Assembly: GCA_012295275.1 (NCBI GenBank)
Contig: CM022679.1
Location: 8,705,669-8,769,668 of the forward strand
From: Chrysomallon squamiferum
Lineage: Eukaryota; Mollusca; Gastropoda; Neomphalida; Peltospiridae
Direction of reading: 5' to 3'
Length of the DNA: 64,000 bases
Shown here piece by piece: positions 27,481 to 39,862 of the stretch. The notes under the pieces were generated by a model. That model worked only from the letters and a program-made list of their open reading frames with translations. It had not been told where the DNA came from and did not search any database. Each line of letters opens with the position of its first letter. Within the stretch, counting starts at the first letter, position 1. The position numbers and the translations under genes are program-made.

Positions 27481-29175
27481 ATTAAATTTTTAATTTTTAA
27501 TTTTTTTTTAAACTATGTACTATAGAAATTTGTCTGGAAACCAACCCCAAAAAATGGAATCCAAAGATTCTCTATGGCATGTAAATCACTTTAAAAAAAC
27601 TAATTTTCAGACAACAATCAACATTTACCAAACCCAAACAACATTCTGTCTGTACTTAATATCACCACTGTGTTAGTCAAGGGGAGGAAAATCATGTAAA
27701 TGGTTTTAACATAATTTTGTGCTAATACATTGCAATGATCTAATAAAAGAATGAAATGATCCTTAAGTCATATTTAATTAAAGGTTTGTTTACTTTTTTG
27801 TTTTTTTATCCTAATAAATATCTATATTGCATTTCAAGTAATGCATCACTTTTAAAAATAAAAAAAATAAACATTTCACAAATTACAATTTACTACTGAA
27901 TTTACACAAAACTATACCTTCATATCCAGCTTCTTGCAGTATGAGTTGATGGAAAGTCCATGACAAATTTCTCTGGTTGCTGAAAGAAAACATTTTTTTT
28001 TAAATAAATAAATAACATTTAATACGAAGTGAAATATTAATATTAAGTTGGGATGAAAATTTATATACAAACAAACATAAAAACAAAAATAAATAATATA
28101 TAATATACATATTGCACTGAAACAAAAGTTTGTAACATTTTTCAATAGGTGGTGTTTAAGGACATGATTTTGTTTCATATCACGTTCTGAAAGGTAAACA
28201 AAATGGCACAAAATATATGGCTGATTAAACCTACGTACAGATATCTCTACAATGTCTTTAATTCCACTTGAAAAATGCTATGAACATTTGTTCCAACCCA
28301 GTAAAAAGAATGCATATATACAAATACTAATATATTCTCCTACATGTGGCAATGTGATATTTTACATTAAATTTCAAAAGGTTAATGTTGTATAGTTTTG
28401 TTTTAGCTTAATCATTTTCCACGTGCTTTTCTGTTTACCTGTCTCTGACTAAAACTGATGAAGGCTTGTAATTCATTAGAAGTTAACAGATAATATAAAC
28501 TCATCCTTAGTGATGCTTGTGATGCCTGTAGACTACCATAGTTCATAAATGTGGGTAAAACAAGAACAAAACAAAGCACAAAAATGTTTAAGACAATAAA
28601 ACTGTGTACCCAAATCCTGCAGTGTTAGCATCAAGCCTGAATACCCATACTGCTATGCTGTAGATAACACATAAATAAATGGATGCATGTATAGAAAACA
28701 ATGATAAATAAAAAGGGGAAATATTTTGTTTCATATTTAAATTATGAAAACATTATGAAAATTCAGTTATTACCATCTTGATTCAACATGCAGTCTGAAA
28801 ACTTTATTTCAACGTAGGTGTGGTCACATGACAACAGCTTTCCAAGTACTGCACAGGTTTTATCTGTCAGACAGTTAGCTGATAAATCAAGTACAGCTTT
28901 GTCACAACATAAACTGTAAAAAAAATAATTAAAAAAAACAACAACAACAGTTTTGATTGTTTCAAATTAAAACATTACTGTACAATACCTTTAAAACTTT
29001 ATAATTGGGGTTTTTCTCTCTCTCTTTAACTCTTTCTCTGACTCAATCTGAATTTTAATGTAGGAAAGCAGTAAGATATTTTCTCTAACCTTTTCAGTTT
29101 GCACAAAACACAGTCTTGAACGTCAACATGGTTGTCCTTACATAAACGTAAATATATGTGTTTACTATCATCCAT
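20585..29175 (-). CDS. LRRC45: LRRC45 copy B, 17 exons
   Basis: Second LRRC45 paralogue. Exons 5' to 3': 29,090-29,175; 28,774-28,913; 27,918-27,979; 27,371-27,441; 26,984-27,162; 26,486-26,614; 25,875-25,987; 25,306-25,367; 24,900-24,977; 24,516-24,621; 23,979-24,053; 23,460-23,571; 22,778-22,848; 22,149-22,334; 21,757-21,930; 21,235-21,382; 20,585-20,772. Every exon is open and phases agree, giving 659 aa. Exons 2-6 hold the LRRs ([51 protein letters not shown]). Exons 7-17 form the coiled coil, ending [20 protein letters not shown]. Exon 10 is 30 bases shorter than in copy C, as in copy A, and exon 11 is three bases shorter. The donor after exon 8 is AAG/GCAAAA instead of GTAAAA, a weak GC donor. 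Failure there would read into the intron and add a long unrelated tail. Likely still coding, but possibly under relaxed constraint. Confidence 0.88.
26857..26886. repeat. Microsatellite (GT)n, LRRC45-B intron 5
   Basis: About 15 GT units between exons 5 and 6. Copy C has a longer tract at the orthologous place (39,818-39,857). Confidence 0.95.
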
Positions 29176-29208
29176 TCTGGAAAAAAAATAAAAATAAAAA
29201 AAATAAAA

Positions 29209-29247
<39 letters not shown>

Positions 29248-29351
29248 TTAATGAAAATAAATATTTATATATGTATATAATTATTTTTAAATTTGTTTTT
29301 AATTTTATTTATTTATTTATTTGCAGAAATATATATAAATAAATAATAATA
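29176..29351. other. Short upstream remnant before LRRC45 copy B
   Basis: Same layout as 15,634-15,793: a splice acceptor touches the start exon, then a pure AAT run at 29,213-29,247, then the palindrome. Confidence 0.6.
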
Positions 29352-30405
29352 ATTGCAATTTTACTGTGTCCATTTTCATACAATTTAGTTCTAATGGTGT
29401 AATGACACGTTTAAAAATATTTTCATTACCCAAAAGTCCATCTTTTTTAGCTTGTCGACATTTGTTTACAACTCTCATCTTTTCCAGACATATATTTACT
29501 TCAGAGTTCTCAAAGAAAGTGAAACCATTCATCACTGGAAGACAAAATATATTGAAACAGGTTCAGAACAAAACTCCTTTTTTCTACATGAATAATATTC
29601 TGCTTATTATTACTTTTGGTAATATTATTGTACACGATTTAAACAAATAACAGTTTGAATAAGACATTTATTTATCCATTAGTCCAGATTTCATTTACTT
29701 GGATATTTTGGTTAGGTTAGGCGTATTCATCATATTGCATGCAAACTATTAGGAAGTATTCTGTGTTCAGTGACTAAGATTACAAATATAATGAATGTTT
29801 CTCTTTTGCTTATATAAACTTTATTTTTCTTTCTTTCCTTTTTCTAAAATTGAATATCAGTTACAACTCGGTACAACTTTAACTAACAATGCATCAAATA
29901 AAATCAAAGATAAATTGCTCAGAAAGAGGACCTTAATGGAGCATCATAGGAAGGAACATAATTAACAGCACTCTTTTCAAAAACATTATGAAAGTAAAGC
30001 ATCCTTGTTTTCAATATGGCACTGAATAGCAATTGAAATATACTTTTCATTGTAGAAATTCGGATTCATTATCCTGTACATAATCAGCCTTTCCAAAATT
30101 TTCATATATTTGACATTAACAGAACACAATAGGAATAGTAGGTAATTTAAAATTGTGTAATATTTATCACTATTATGCAGATCTTTAAAATCAAATATAT
30201 ACTAAAATAGTAAAATGAATAATTCAATTATTGATTATTTTAAGGTCATTTGACAGTTATTACTATGACTTTGTGTCACCGTGTTCTTCATGTAGGCCAG
30301 TAAGGATAGTTAAGCACATTATTATTAGCACAAAGATTGGCCATTTCCCTAATGATTTTGACTGTTATTCGAAACATTATTTTAAACAATATAATGTACT
30401 AATTT
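29352..30405 (-). repeat. Palindrome 2, left arm
   Basis: Closely similar to palindrome 1's left arm and inverted relative to 43,090-44,085. It shares with that arm the five-base deletion in the LRRC20 exon 1 copy, so both left arms come from one inversion/duplication event and were then copied with the array. Confidence 0.85.
29430..29491 (-). pseudogene. LRRC20: Inverted LRRC20 exon 1 copy, frameshifted
   Basis: 62 bases from ATG to the donor TTTTGG/GTAATG, five bases short, with the same early TAA as at 15,872-15,933. It faces the acceptor of the LRRC45 copy B start exon 255 bases away and is the nearest upstream exon-like element on that strand. Confidence 0.75.
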
Positions 30406-30424
30406 TCTAAAAAAAAAAAAAAAT

Positions 30425-31340
30425 TTTTTATAGAAATGGATGCTTTTAAACACATATGTAATAACAGTCAAATGAGCTTAACATAATTAATAATTAAATT
30501 ATTTATTTTGGGACTTCAGTATATATTTGTTTTTAAAGATCTCCATTATAGTGATAAATATTACACTATTTTAATTATGTTGCTATTACGATTGCGTTCT
30601 ATTAATGCCAATATATGAACATTTTGAAAAGACTAATTACGTACAACACAATGAATCAAAATTTCGGAAATCGAAAATATATTTCAATAGCTATTCTGAT
30701 AGTATTCAACACCATATTGAAAACAAGGACGCATTACGTTTATAATGAAAAAAGAGTTATGTCCCTTTCTATGATGTGCCAACAAGGTCCATCCTTCTCC
30801 GCAATTTATCTTCGATTTTATTTAATGCATGGTTAATTAAAGCTGTATCGACTTGTAGCTGAATACTTAATTAAAAAAAAAAAGATAAAAAGATAAAAAA
30901 TAATAAAAATAATAAACGTTTATATAGGCAAAAGAGAAACATTAATTATATTTGTGATCTTAGTCACTGAACACAGAATACTTCCGAATAGTTTTCATGC
31001 AATATGAATATCATGAATATGTCTAACCGTACCAAAATATCCAAGTAAACGAAAACTGGACTAAAGGATAAATGTCTTATTTGAACTGTATTTGTTTAAA
31101 TCGTGTCGAAAAAGGGAGTTTTGTCCCGAACCTGTTTCCATATATTTTGTCTTCCTGTGACGTAACTTTCACTTTCTTTGGGAAATCTGAAGTAAACTTA
31201 TGTCTGGAACAGACTTAACGAGAGTTGTAAACAAATGTCGACAAGTTAAAGGAGATGGACGTTTGGGTAATGAAAATATTTTTAAATGTGTCATTACACT
31301 ATTAGTACTAAAGTATGAAAACGAACCCAGTAAAGTCGCC
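30425..31340 (+). repeat. Palindrome 2, right arm
   Basis: Sense-oriented promoter copy, hinged to the left arm by a poly-A/poly-T stretch at about 30,408-30,430. It lacks the LRRC45-proximal part, as does the right arm of palindrome 1. It has no ACT/AAT microsatellite. Confidence 0.85.
31200..31266 (+). other. LRRC20: Sense duplicate of LRRC20 exon 1, open
   Basis: 67 bases, same phase as the functional exon and with the same donor TTTGG/GTAATG. It encodes MSGTDLTRVVNKCRQVKGDG followed by RL. Closer in ending to the functional exon than the copy at 17,728. It is 13.4 kb upstream of LRRC20 exon 2 and could be an alternative first exon; this is inference. Confidence 0.7.
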
Positions 31341-33558
31341 AAAGTCAGTGCGTAAAAGCAGCGTAATAGCAGCTTGAAGATGTATGTTTGTATGATCACG
31401 GAAAACATCAACAACAAATTAAAATACACGTACATGTAAACACGTCCACACACAACAATAACAAATTTATGTTGTTAATATTTAATTTATTAGCAATTAT
31501 ATCTGTGATGTGTGAAGTATTTCAAATAATTTTATATTATATGCACATCATATTATATTATTAATTTAACAATTCATGTACTGCAAATGTTTTCATGATT
31601 ATTATTTTAATATGTTTTAAATATTTTAAAATATTATTTCCTTATACTTTTAATTTATTTGTAAAAAGTATTAAGTTGGTTTTCATTAAATCATTTAACT
31701 GTACTATTTAAAACATAATGATTTTTTTTTTTTAAATACTAATACTAAAAATAAAAATAAGATATATCTTTAAAATAATAATACAAAAAGAGAGAAAAAA
31801 GAAATATTAGTAATATGGGATTACAGTCAGTGTTAAATAAATAAATAAAAGAAAAATGAAAAAAAAAACTATAAAAAGTATTTTCTCGTTGAATGTAAAA
31901 CTGAATGTATTTGAATAAAACATTTGTTATACAGGTAAAAAGTTAAATTAAGCAAACAGAACAAACTGTTATTAAACTGAAACTCTCATGACTAAACCAT
32001 ATTTATTATTATGAAAGCATTAATAAATCAAATGTGGACAATAATCTAATATTTGTTGATAAAATATAATGAAAATAACATAACAATCTAATGAAATGTT
32101 ACCTGAAATAAACTAAATGCTTCCTTGGCAACTAGAACTTGTGAAACTGAAACCAACCTTCGACCTTTTACCTTCATATTGGCTCAAAACATTAGACAAT
32201 GGGGGTTTCATGCAACATTTGTTCTTATGAATGTCTCCTGTGTTAAACTTCCATGACTGTGCATTTTAACTTTGTTATTATGTATCTGTAATATATACTT
32301 CTTTGTACTGTAATCCTGCAGTTTATGAGAATAAAATCATTGTCACTGTTTTGTTTTCACGAGTAATTAGCCAACTTAAAGTAACCCATTTAACACAGAA
32401 TGAGCTGAGGTGTAGGTTGAATAATAAAAACAAAAAGCATACACACATTAAAAACAATCATCTTTCTCTTCTCAAAATCATTCTTTCCAATAACATTTTG
32501 TAATATTAAAAACTTGAAATGTACCAAACTTGAAAGAGAAATATTCCTTTTTTAACATGTCATCAGTTTGTATTGGAAAAATAATAATAATAAATAAATG
32601 AAATAAATAAATGAAAATAAAATAATAATAATTTACAAGACATGAAATAATTAAGGATACAATGGTTTCACAACCAATTCATTTTAACAATCAAACAGGC
32701 TGCTTTCTATAAAAATATTTTTAAAAATCTTATTTTTAAATAACAAATATGACTGAATCTAACAAATCCTTTCTCACTAAAATTTAACCTTTTGTAGAAA
32801 TTATAAAACAAAGCTGCTGAATTAATATTGTTTTATTGATATTTGAGTATAAATAATCAAATAAATAATAATATTATAATTTTTTTTAAAAAGCCTACTT
32901 TATTTTATCACAGTAAACAGTAAATTAATAATCTTACAAGGACTGTTAATTTTAATGTCAAATATATTTTCTTCCAAACTTTTGTTTTTCACTTTTGCAT
33001 AGATTTTTTTTATTTTGGATATTATTAACTACATCTATCTTGTGAGGTTATAAGACATATATTATAAAAATTAATCATAATAGGAATAACAGGTACCATT
33101 CTGAAAAGAGAAAATATATCAAAGACGTTTGCATACAAAATTCAAGCAGCGAGAGAGAAAGAACGCTTGAGACAGAGTGCTTAACAGAATCTGCTGACAG
33201 TGTTGAACATTCATTTTCCTCATTTTTAAAAACGAAATAAATATTTCTAAGATGCACAAATTACTACTTATTCGGACTGTTAATGGGTTTATTTTATTAA
33301 ACATATTTTTATTAAAATTACATATATGTCAGTTGCTAATAATACAAGAGTAAATACCTACTTAAATGAATTGTGTATATATATGTTTTTGAAAAGCGAA
33401 TAAATTTAAAACTAATATAAATTATTAAATTTAATGGATAGAGAACATTTACAGAAACCATATTTCCTAAAATCTGACATAGTACTTGGAAACTGGTATT
33501 ACGCATACAAAGCTTCCTCTATGTATGTATTTAAATATCTGTAAGGTATATGGCTACA
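31267..33558. other. LRRC20 intron-1 copy and LRRC45 copy C 3' flank
   Basis: Counterpart of 17,795-20,584, with no gene seen. A segment of about 370 bases present at about 19,830-20,220 in unit 2 is missing near 33,195, where AATCTGCTGAC joins directly to the CAGTGTTGAACATTC sequence. Confidence 0.7.
31930..32215. repeat. Flank repeat R, array unit 3
   Basis: Same element as at 480 and 18,480. It lies between the copied LRRC20 intron 1 and the LRRC45 3' flank. Confidence 0.7.
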
Positions 33559-36500
33559 TTAGGGACATGAAGAAGGAGGTGCTTTTGCTACATAGTTCAC
33601 AATGGCTGTCTGAAGAATTTGGGCTCTCAGGGTTTCTTCGTCTCTAATCCTAGCCACTTCACGTTCTCGAGCTTTTAGATTTTCTTGCAGACAAGCAATT
33701 TCCCTGTCTTTCTCTTCAACTATCTGTCGATGCTTCAACATTTCATCTGGAGACAAAAAAAAAAAAAAAAAATAGAAATATCTGAAAGGATTGAGAGACA
33801 CATATTAATTAGATTTTTCTGATACATATTTTTCAATTTTTTTTTGGTTCTCCTCTGTTTTTTAGGTTTTTTTTAGGTTGTTGTATTTTTGATAATAATA
33901 AACTTGCCTGACACTTCTCTGTCAACCTTTGAGAGTTTATTACGAAGTTCCACCTGCATCTGACGCTCACTCTCCAATGAGTTCAGTGTGGCATTCAGTT
34001 CTAATTTAACCTTGTTCACCTCCGCTATTGTTACATTATTCTTTTCAGCCAGCTCCTGTATACACAAATAACAGAAAATTAGTCATCAATTTATAGCAGA
34101 AAAAACAAAACAAAAACAACAACACTGATTTAATAAAATACTTTAGTCAATGGAGTGTATGACTCGGTGGAACATGAGCGAACTGCCCAAATTCCCAAAT
34201 ACAGGCTAACTAAACATCTGGGGACTTTTTGATTTTGTCTGAGTAAAATTTTGTGTAAATCGGCCATCATTACCTCCTTTACCAAAGAGTCAGTTCTCCA
34301 CCTCTCAAGTTAGTTTTGTATTATTACAATATTAGCAATTATTTATTTATTTATTTCGGAAGGTGTGTCAAAATAATTTCACAGAAAATTATTCAGCAGA
34401 AGTTATTTCTCCTGAAATGTAATAAAAAGAATACTGGTTTAAAAATAAAATAAATACTTCCTAATCTAGTTAATAAAATGCATTTAAAACTCTGATTTAT
34501 TAACACATTTTATGAAAGTAAGTTAGCAGAGTAGATTTCAAGGATTCATTGAAATGTAAATACTCTACATAATAATACCTGTCCCATTTCCTCCAGCCTT
34601 CTCTTCAATGTGTCGACCTCCAAAGTGAGATTAGAGTTCTTGTGTTGCAGTTCAGAAACCAGTGATGCCTGCTGGTTACAGTGACTCTCGAGATCATCTT
34701 TTGAAATCTGTAAAACTCGAACCTTCTCCTCCAGCTGTTTCTGGCGCTGCTCCTGTTTCAGTAAGTTTAAAATTTAATTAAATTATCTAAATTTATTTGT
34801 ATGTTTGTTTGGTAATTATTAATTTTAATGTGTATTTGTACTTTTAAAAACAAAGTATTTTCATTTGTAAACATCATCAATGCAATTATAATTAAATAAT
34901 TCCAATATTTAAAAAAAATAAAATAAAAAAAATAATTCTGTCACATTTTATTTTTGAAAAAGTTAAAAAAAAAAAATATATATATATATATATATAAAAA
35001 TCATAATGTCAACTTTATTTTATTTCTTAAAACTTAAAAACAACAAACCCAACCTCCTTAGTCTTGATTTTCTGCTTGGCTTGCACCAGCTGTTCTTCAG
35101 CTGCCATTTTCTCAGACACTAGAGTTGTTTTCAGTCGACTGATCTCTTCATCTAGTTCCAGTTGGTGCTGCTCCAACTTGTGTATTCTATCACGCAGCGT
35201 CTTTTCCAATTCAGCAGTTTCTTCTTTGATTCGATCAATCTACAATTACTTTACCATTAATACTAGTATTAATTATTATAACTGTCATACACACTCAAAC
35301 AAATGAGAGCAACCTATTCATACATACGTGTACATGTATTCTGTATAGCAGCCAACTCACAAGCATATGTACACACATTTTGTAGCAACTTGTATATTAT
35401 TGCACATACATACTCTCTCTCACTCTCTGGGCAATCAAGAAAATATTGGAATATTTAAAGAACTTGATTTACTTATCATTTATCTAGTACCTGAAATTTT
35501 TAGACATTCTACAAGCTAACTTACTGCTAACATTAGCTATAACAAATTTAAAAATCACATAATTGAAAACATTCTTAAGTATGTATTATCTCAATATTTT
35601 TAATTTAAAAATGTCCAAAACAAACTAAAACATTGTAAATAAATTTTTCTGACATAAATGCAGATCATTTTTTTCACCTCTTTCTGTTTATACTGTTCCA
35701 TGTCTCGAATTGTTTCTTTCTGGTGCATTCGTTCCTGCTGAATTCTTTCTGTATTAAAATGATAAAAATTCTGAGTTTGTTTTCATGTTGACTTCATTTC
35801 AAATGAGGATTAAGATTTTAATGTAAAATTTAATTAGTCAGTTTAGAATTCTTCAAATTATCTAATGACTATTAAATTATTTTATTTTATTTCATTTTTT
35901 ATTAATAAATTCTATTTGTTATGAACCCACAGAAGACAGCAGATTTTTGTTATGAATTGTTTGAAAGAAAACAAGTTCTGCAATTTAAGGCCTTACAGGA
36001 CAAATGACAATACTGTAATGATAAGGATAGATCAACACATAGAAAAAGTCATAACTCTCATTGTTCATAAAAACCAAATATTGAAAATCTGGTAACAAAG
36101 TTTCCATCTCACTAACTGAAATAACCTCCTTCAGCAATCAGACATTAATGAACTTGATACCTCACTGATTATTCAGGTCTTTGATGATGTCACAGATTTT
36201 TGCAAACAAAAACATTAAGCAGTGAAAAGCCTAATATACATATTTTTCTTAAGTTGCACTCCAGATAATAATTTTTACTTGACAATCAAATTTATTCAGA
36301 GACTTGAACATTGAGAATGATTACACCAGAACAACTTTGTTAAACTTCATAATCAGATCACCACTTCTTTTCTTCTATAACTCGTCAGTCAATATGGATA
36401 CACTAAAATCTTTCAGCTCTTTTTGTGTCCTTGTCATCTTGTTAATAGTTTAATTTTGTTTGACAAATAAATATTAAAGAATTCACCGTTTTCTGATTAT

Positions 36501-39500
36501 TGGTAGAGACTGCAAATTGTATAATAAATTACTGCATGACAAGAAAGTTCCTACATACCATCAAACTGAGAGGCTTTGAGTTTCAGTTCGGCTTGAAGAT
36601 GAGTCAGTTGTTCTTTGAGTTCATAAATCTGTTCTTGCTGGTTCTTGCATTTCCTGTCCAGATCTTCACACTGCCACAATGAAAATTACATCCGAAATAA
36701 CTGATAATAACTACTGAACTAGTCATTATATTATGGAAAAGATTAGCCTGTATATCTTATCTGGTTCACTAAAATCACTATGATATGCAGAACAATGATG
36801 AGGTTAAGATTTTTTTTTTTTTTAAATTGTGGTATATTTACCAACATAGTTATTAGATTAAAACCCTTTCTAAAATTTTTTTAAAAACAGACATTTAATT
36901 CCTCCTTTACTGAATACTTCTTAAATATTGTTACTGCAAACAAACTATAAAAATGTATGAGTATTAACCTAATTAAAGTGAAATAAATTGAATATGTCTA
37001 ATAATTTCTTACCTTGATTCCAAGCTGTATGTTTTTATCATTACTCTCAGACAACTCTCTCAGTAGTTTCATTTCCTCTGTGGCTCTGTCCTGAAATATT
37101 TGTAACTCAAATTTCAAATCTTTCCACTAAGATCAAAACATAATAATTTTGTTTTAGTCACGAAGGTGAACTACCGAAGACAGCAGAGATTATCTTATAA
37201 TTATTATCCAAAAGGAAATAGATTATTTGACACTGCAGATGTTAGTTTTGTGTTCCTGTCAAATCAATATTATTGACTGTGATCAGATGAAATAAAAGAA
37301 GTTAAATACTTATCTCTCTTAATTATATTTTCACACAGAAACAATAACAAAACATGTCTGAGAATTAGTTTAAAATGCCTGTCTATAAAATCTGTTTTTC
37401 AAAGCAGATTTCATAAATGATTCCAAAGTATTTTATAATTCATGAATAAGTAATTTAATATATTCAGTTTATGGATGGTAAATATTCAAATGTGTCACCT
37501 CTTTCTCTCTTCTGATTTCATTGACATGTGCAGCAGCCATATCTGACATTTCCTGTTTTAAACGAGCTATAACTGACTCCTGGTCATGAAGTCTCTGTTC
37601 AGCTAATACCAACTCTGATTCTGTCATAGACAATCTGTAAAACAGTAAATATTACGGAAATAAAACATAAAATACTTCATCTAATAAAAATAATATATTT
37701 TATAAAAAATTTAAAAACAAAAAAAACAGAAAAAAACATCTGCCTCCTCAGAGTCCCATAATGAAAAAGAAAATCACAAGAACAGCAGATACATTTATTT
37801 AATAAATTCTTTGCTGCTAATTGCCAGAAGAATCTGTTGTAATGGGTTTTCTGAGTATTAATATCAAAGTGTGTTGTGTCATTAAACAAAATATTACATT
37901 TTTCAACTAACTTAGCTGCAAGAGAATTGAAGGCTTTTTTCCTTTCTTCCAGAGCTTCCTGTAGCTTTGACATCTTCTGGGCTGAAGATCTGAAAACAAC
38001 AACAAAAAAACAAAAATTATATTCTGTTTAAGAAAATTTCCACAATTCATGCTTCATAATGAAATAAGAGAAAAACTGGTTTAACTATTTATCAATTTCA
38101 AATTATTCTCGCAAAGTTCTACAGTATATCTGGTATTTATTGTTTTCCACAATGGCTTAACAAAATGATTGTTAGGTGAATGATATTTCCTGTCTGAGAT
38201 AAACAAACTAGTGAATTATGTGAGCAGATATGCTTTCTAAAACTGGTCTCAGTCTCAAGATATTTCAGTATTAAAAAATAATATTTTGTTTTACCTTTTT
38301 GTTTTGCGTAGAAGATCTTCTTGACAATCAATGGTATTCATTAAATCACCCATCTGAAAATAACAGAAGTATGAAATAATTAATTTGTATACATAGACAT
38401 AATAACAAAGGCACTCTATGCTTGTGTATAATGCAAATAAACTAAGGGAATATGTGGAGGCATCTGCAATTGTTCTAGAAAATATCCTCTTCCTTTTTAT
38501 TAAATATATAATATTGCCTCAAAGAATAATTAGAATATATCTAGACTATAGACATCCTGAGTTTTAAAATGTTCTCAGGGGTGGACTGCAGAAGCCCAAC
38601 ACTCATGCCTTTGGCAGACATAATCCTATTTTTTTTTCTGAATACGTCTGTAATAATGTTTTAGTAAGGATTGAGAGAAATTTTGAAAAATTATATATTC
38701 ACAGAAAAAATACAATCACTTGTAATTAAGATTTATGATAAATTATTAAATTAAGAAAAAAGAGATTCATAAAATACAATTGGAGAATTTCTTTCTTTTT
38801 TTCTGTCATGGCTGTTTCATGTAACAGTAAGTATAAAATTGCAGATACCTGTGTACATTTGTCCACTTCAATCTGCTTTATATGTCTGGTCAGTGTTTTT
38901 GTTCGTTTTGTTTGTTCTTCAGTCAATAGCTGTCGATCTACATTATTAGATATAGCAGTCTCTGAAATTACAATTAGCTTTTTTTTAATTCAATTTAAAT
39001 TTTTTTAATACAACAAGATATATATGAAATCAAATTTTTTTTGTTTTGTATTACCTCACATTTTGTAATTTAAAGAAGAAAAAAGATAAATTTAGATTTT
39101 ATCATAATCCTAATCCTTTAGACTTAAACAATTCTAGATTTGCATTTCATCACAATTTGTAATTTGAAGAAGGAAAGAAAAAATAACTTACAGATTCTCA
39201 TATTCTAAACTCTTTAGAAGTAATGAACATGCTATACAGTTTCAAGACTTACTAGCACATATGAATTAGTTTATTCTAATTATAAAACAAGTATTTATTC
39301 TAATATAGCTGAAGATGTTTCATTAACTCAAAAGGTAATTTGATTTTTTATATATATATATAAAACATAAGTAAACATTTTCTAATGGGGCACAAAAAAA
39401 TATATTCTTTCACTTAAGTTTGTGAATATTTCACTTGTAACAAACCTATAGATTTGAGAACATCTGATGGGATGTTGTTGCCAGCCAGCTCCAGTCTACT

Positions 39501-39813
39501 CAAAGTTTTATTAGTTTTTAGCATCTCAAGCATAGCACGTCCACCCAACAGTCCAATGTTGTTCCATCGTAAGTCTAAAAAAAGTGGAAATATCTAAGTA
39601 AACTATAGGTGTCTTTTTTGACATTTACTCTTCTCCAGTTAAAAACAATATATAATTTGAAAAAAAAACACAGGTGGGCATGTAATCAGGGCCACGTTTA
39701 AGTAGAGGCCTGTATCAATATCATTTCAATTGGTATATAATAAAATAATATACTTAGTATGTGTGAAACAAAGCCTCAAAAGTTTATTATAAATCAGTCC
39801 CTCTCTGCCTGTT

Positions 39814-39862
<49 letters not shown>

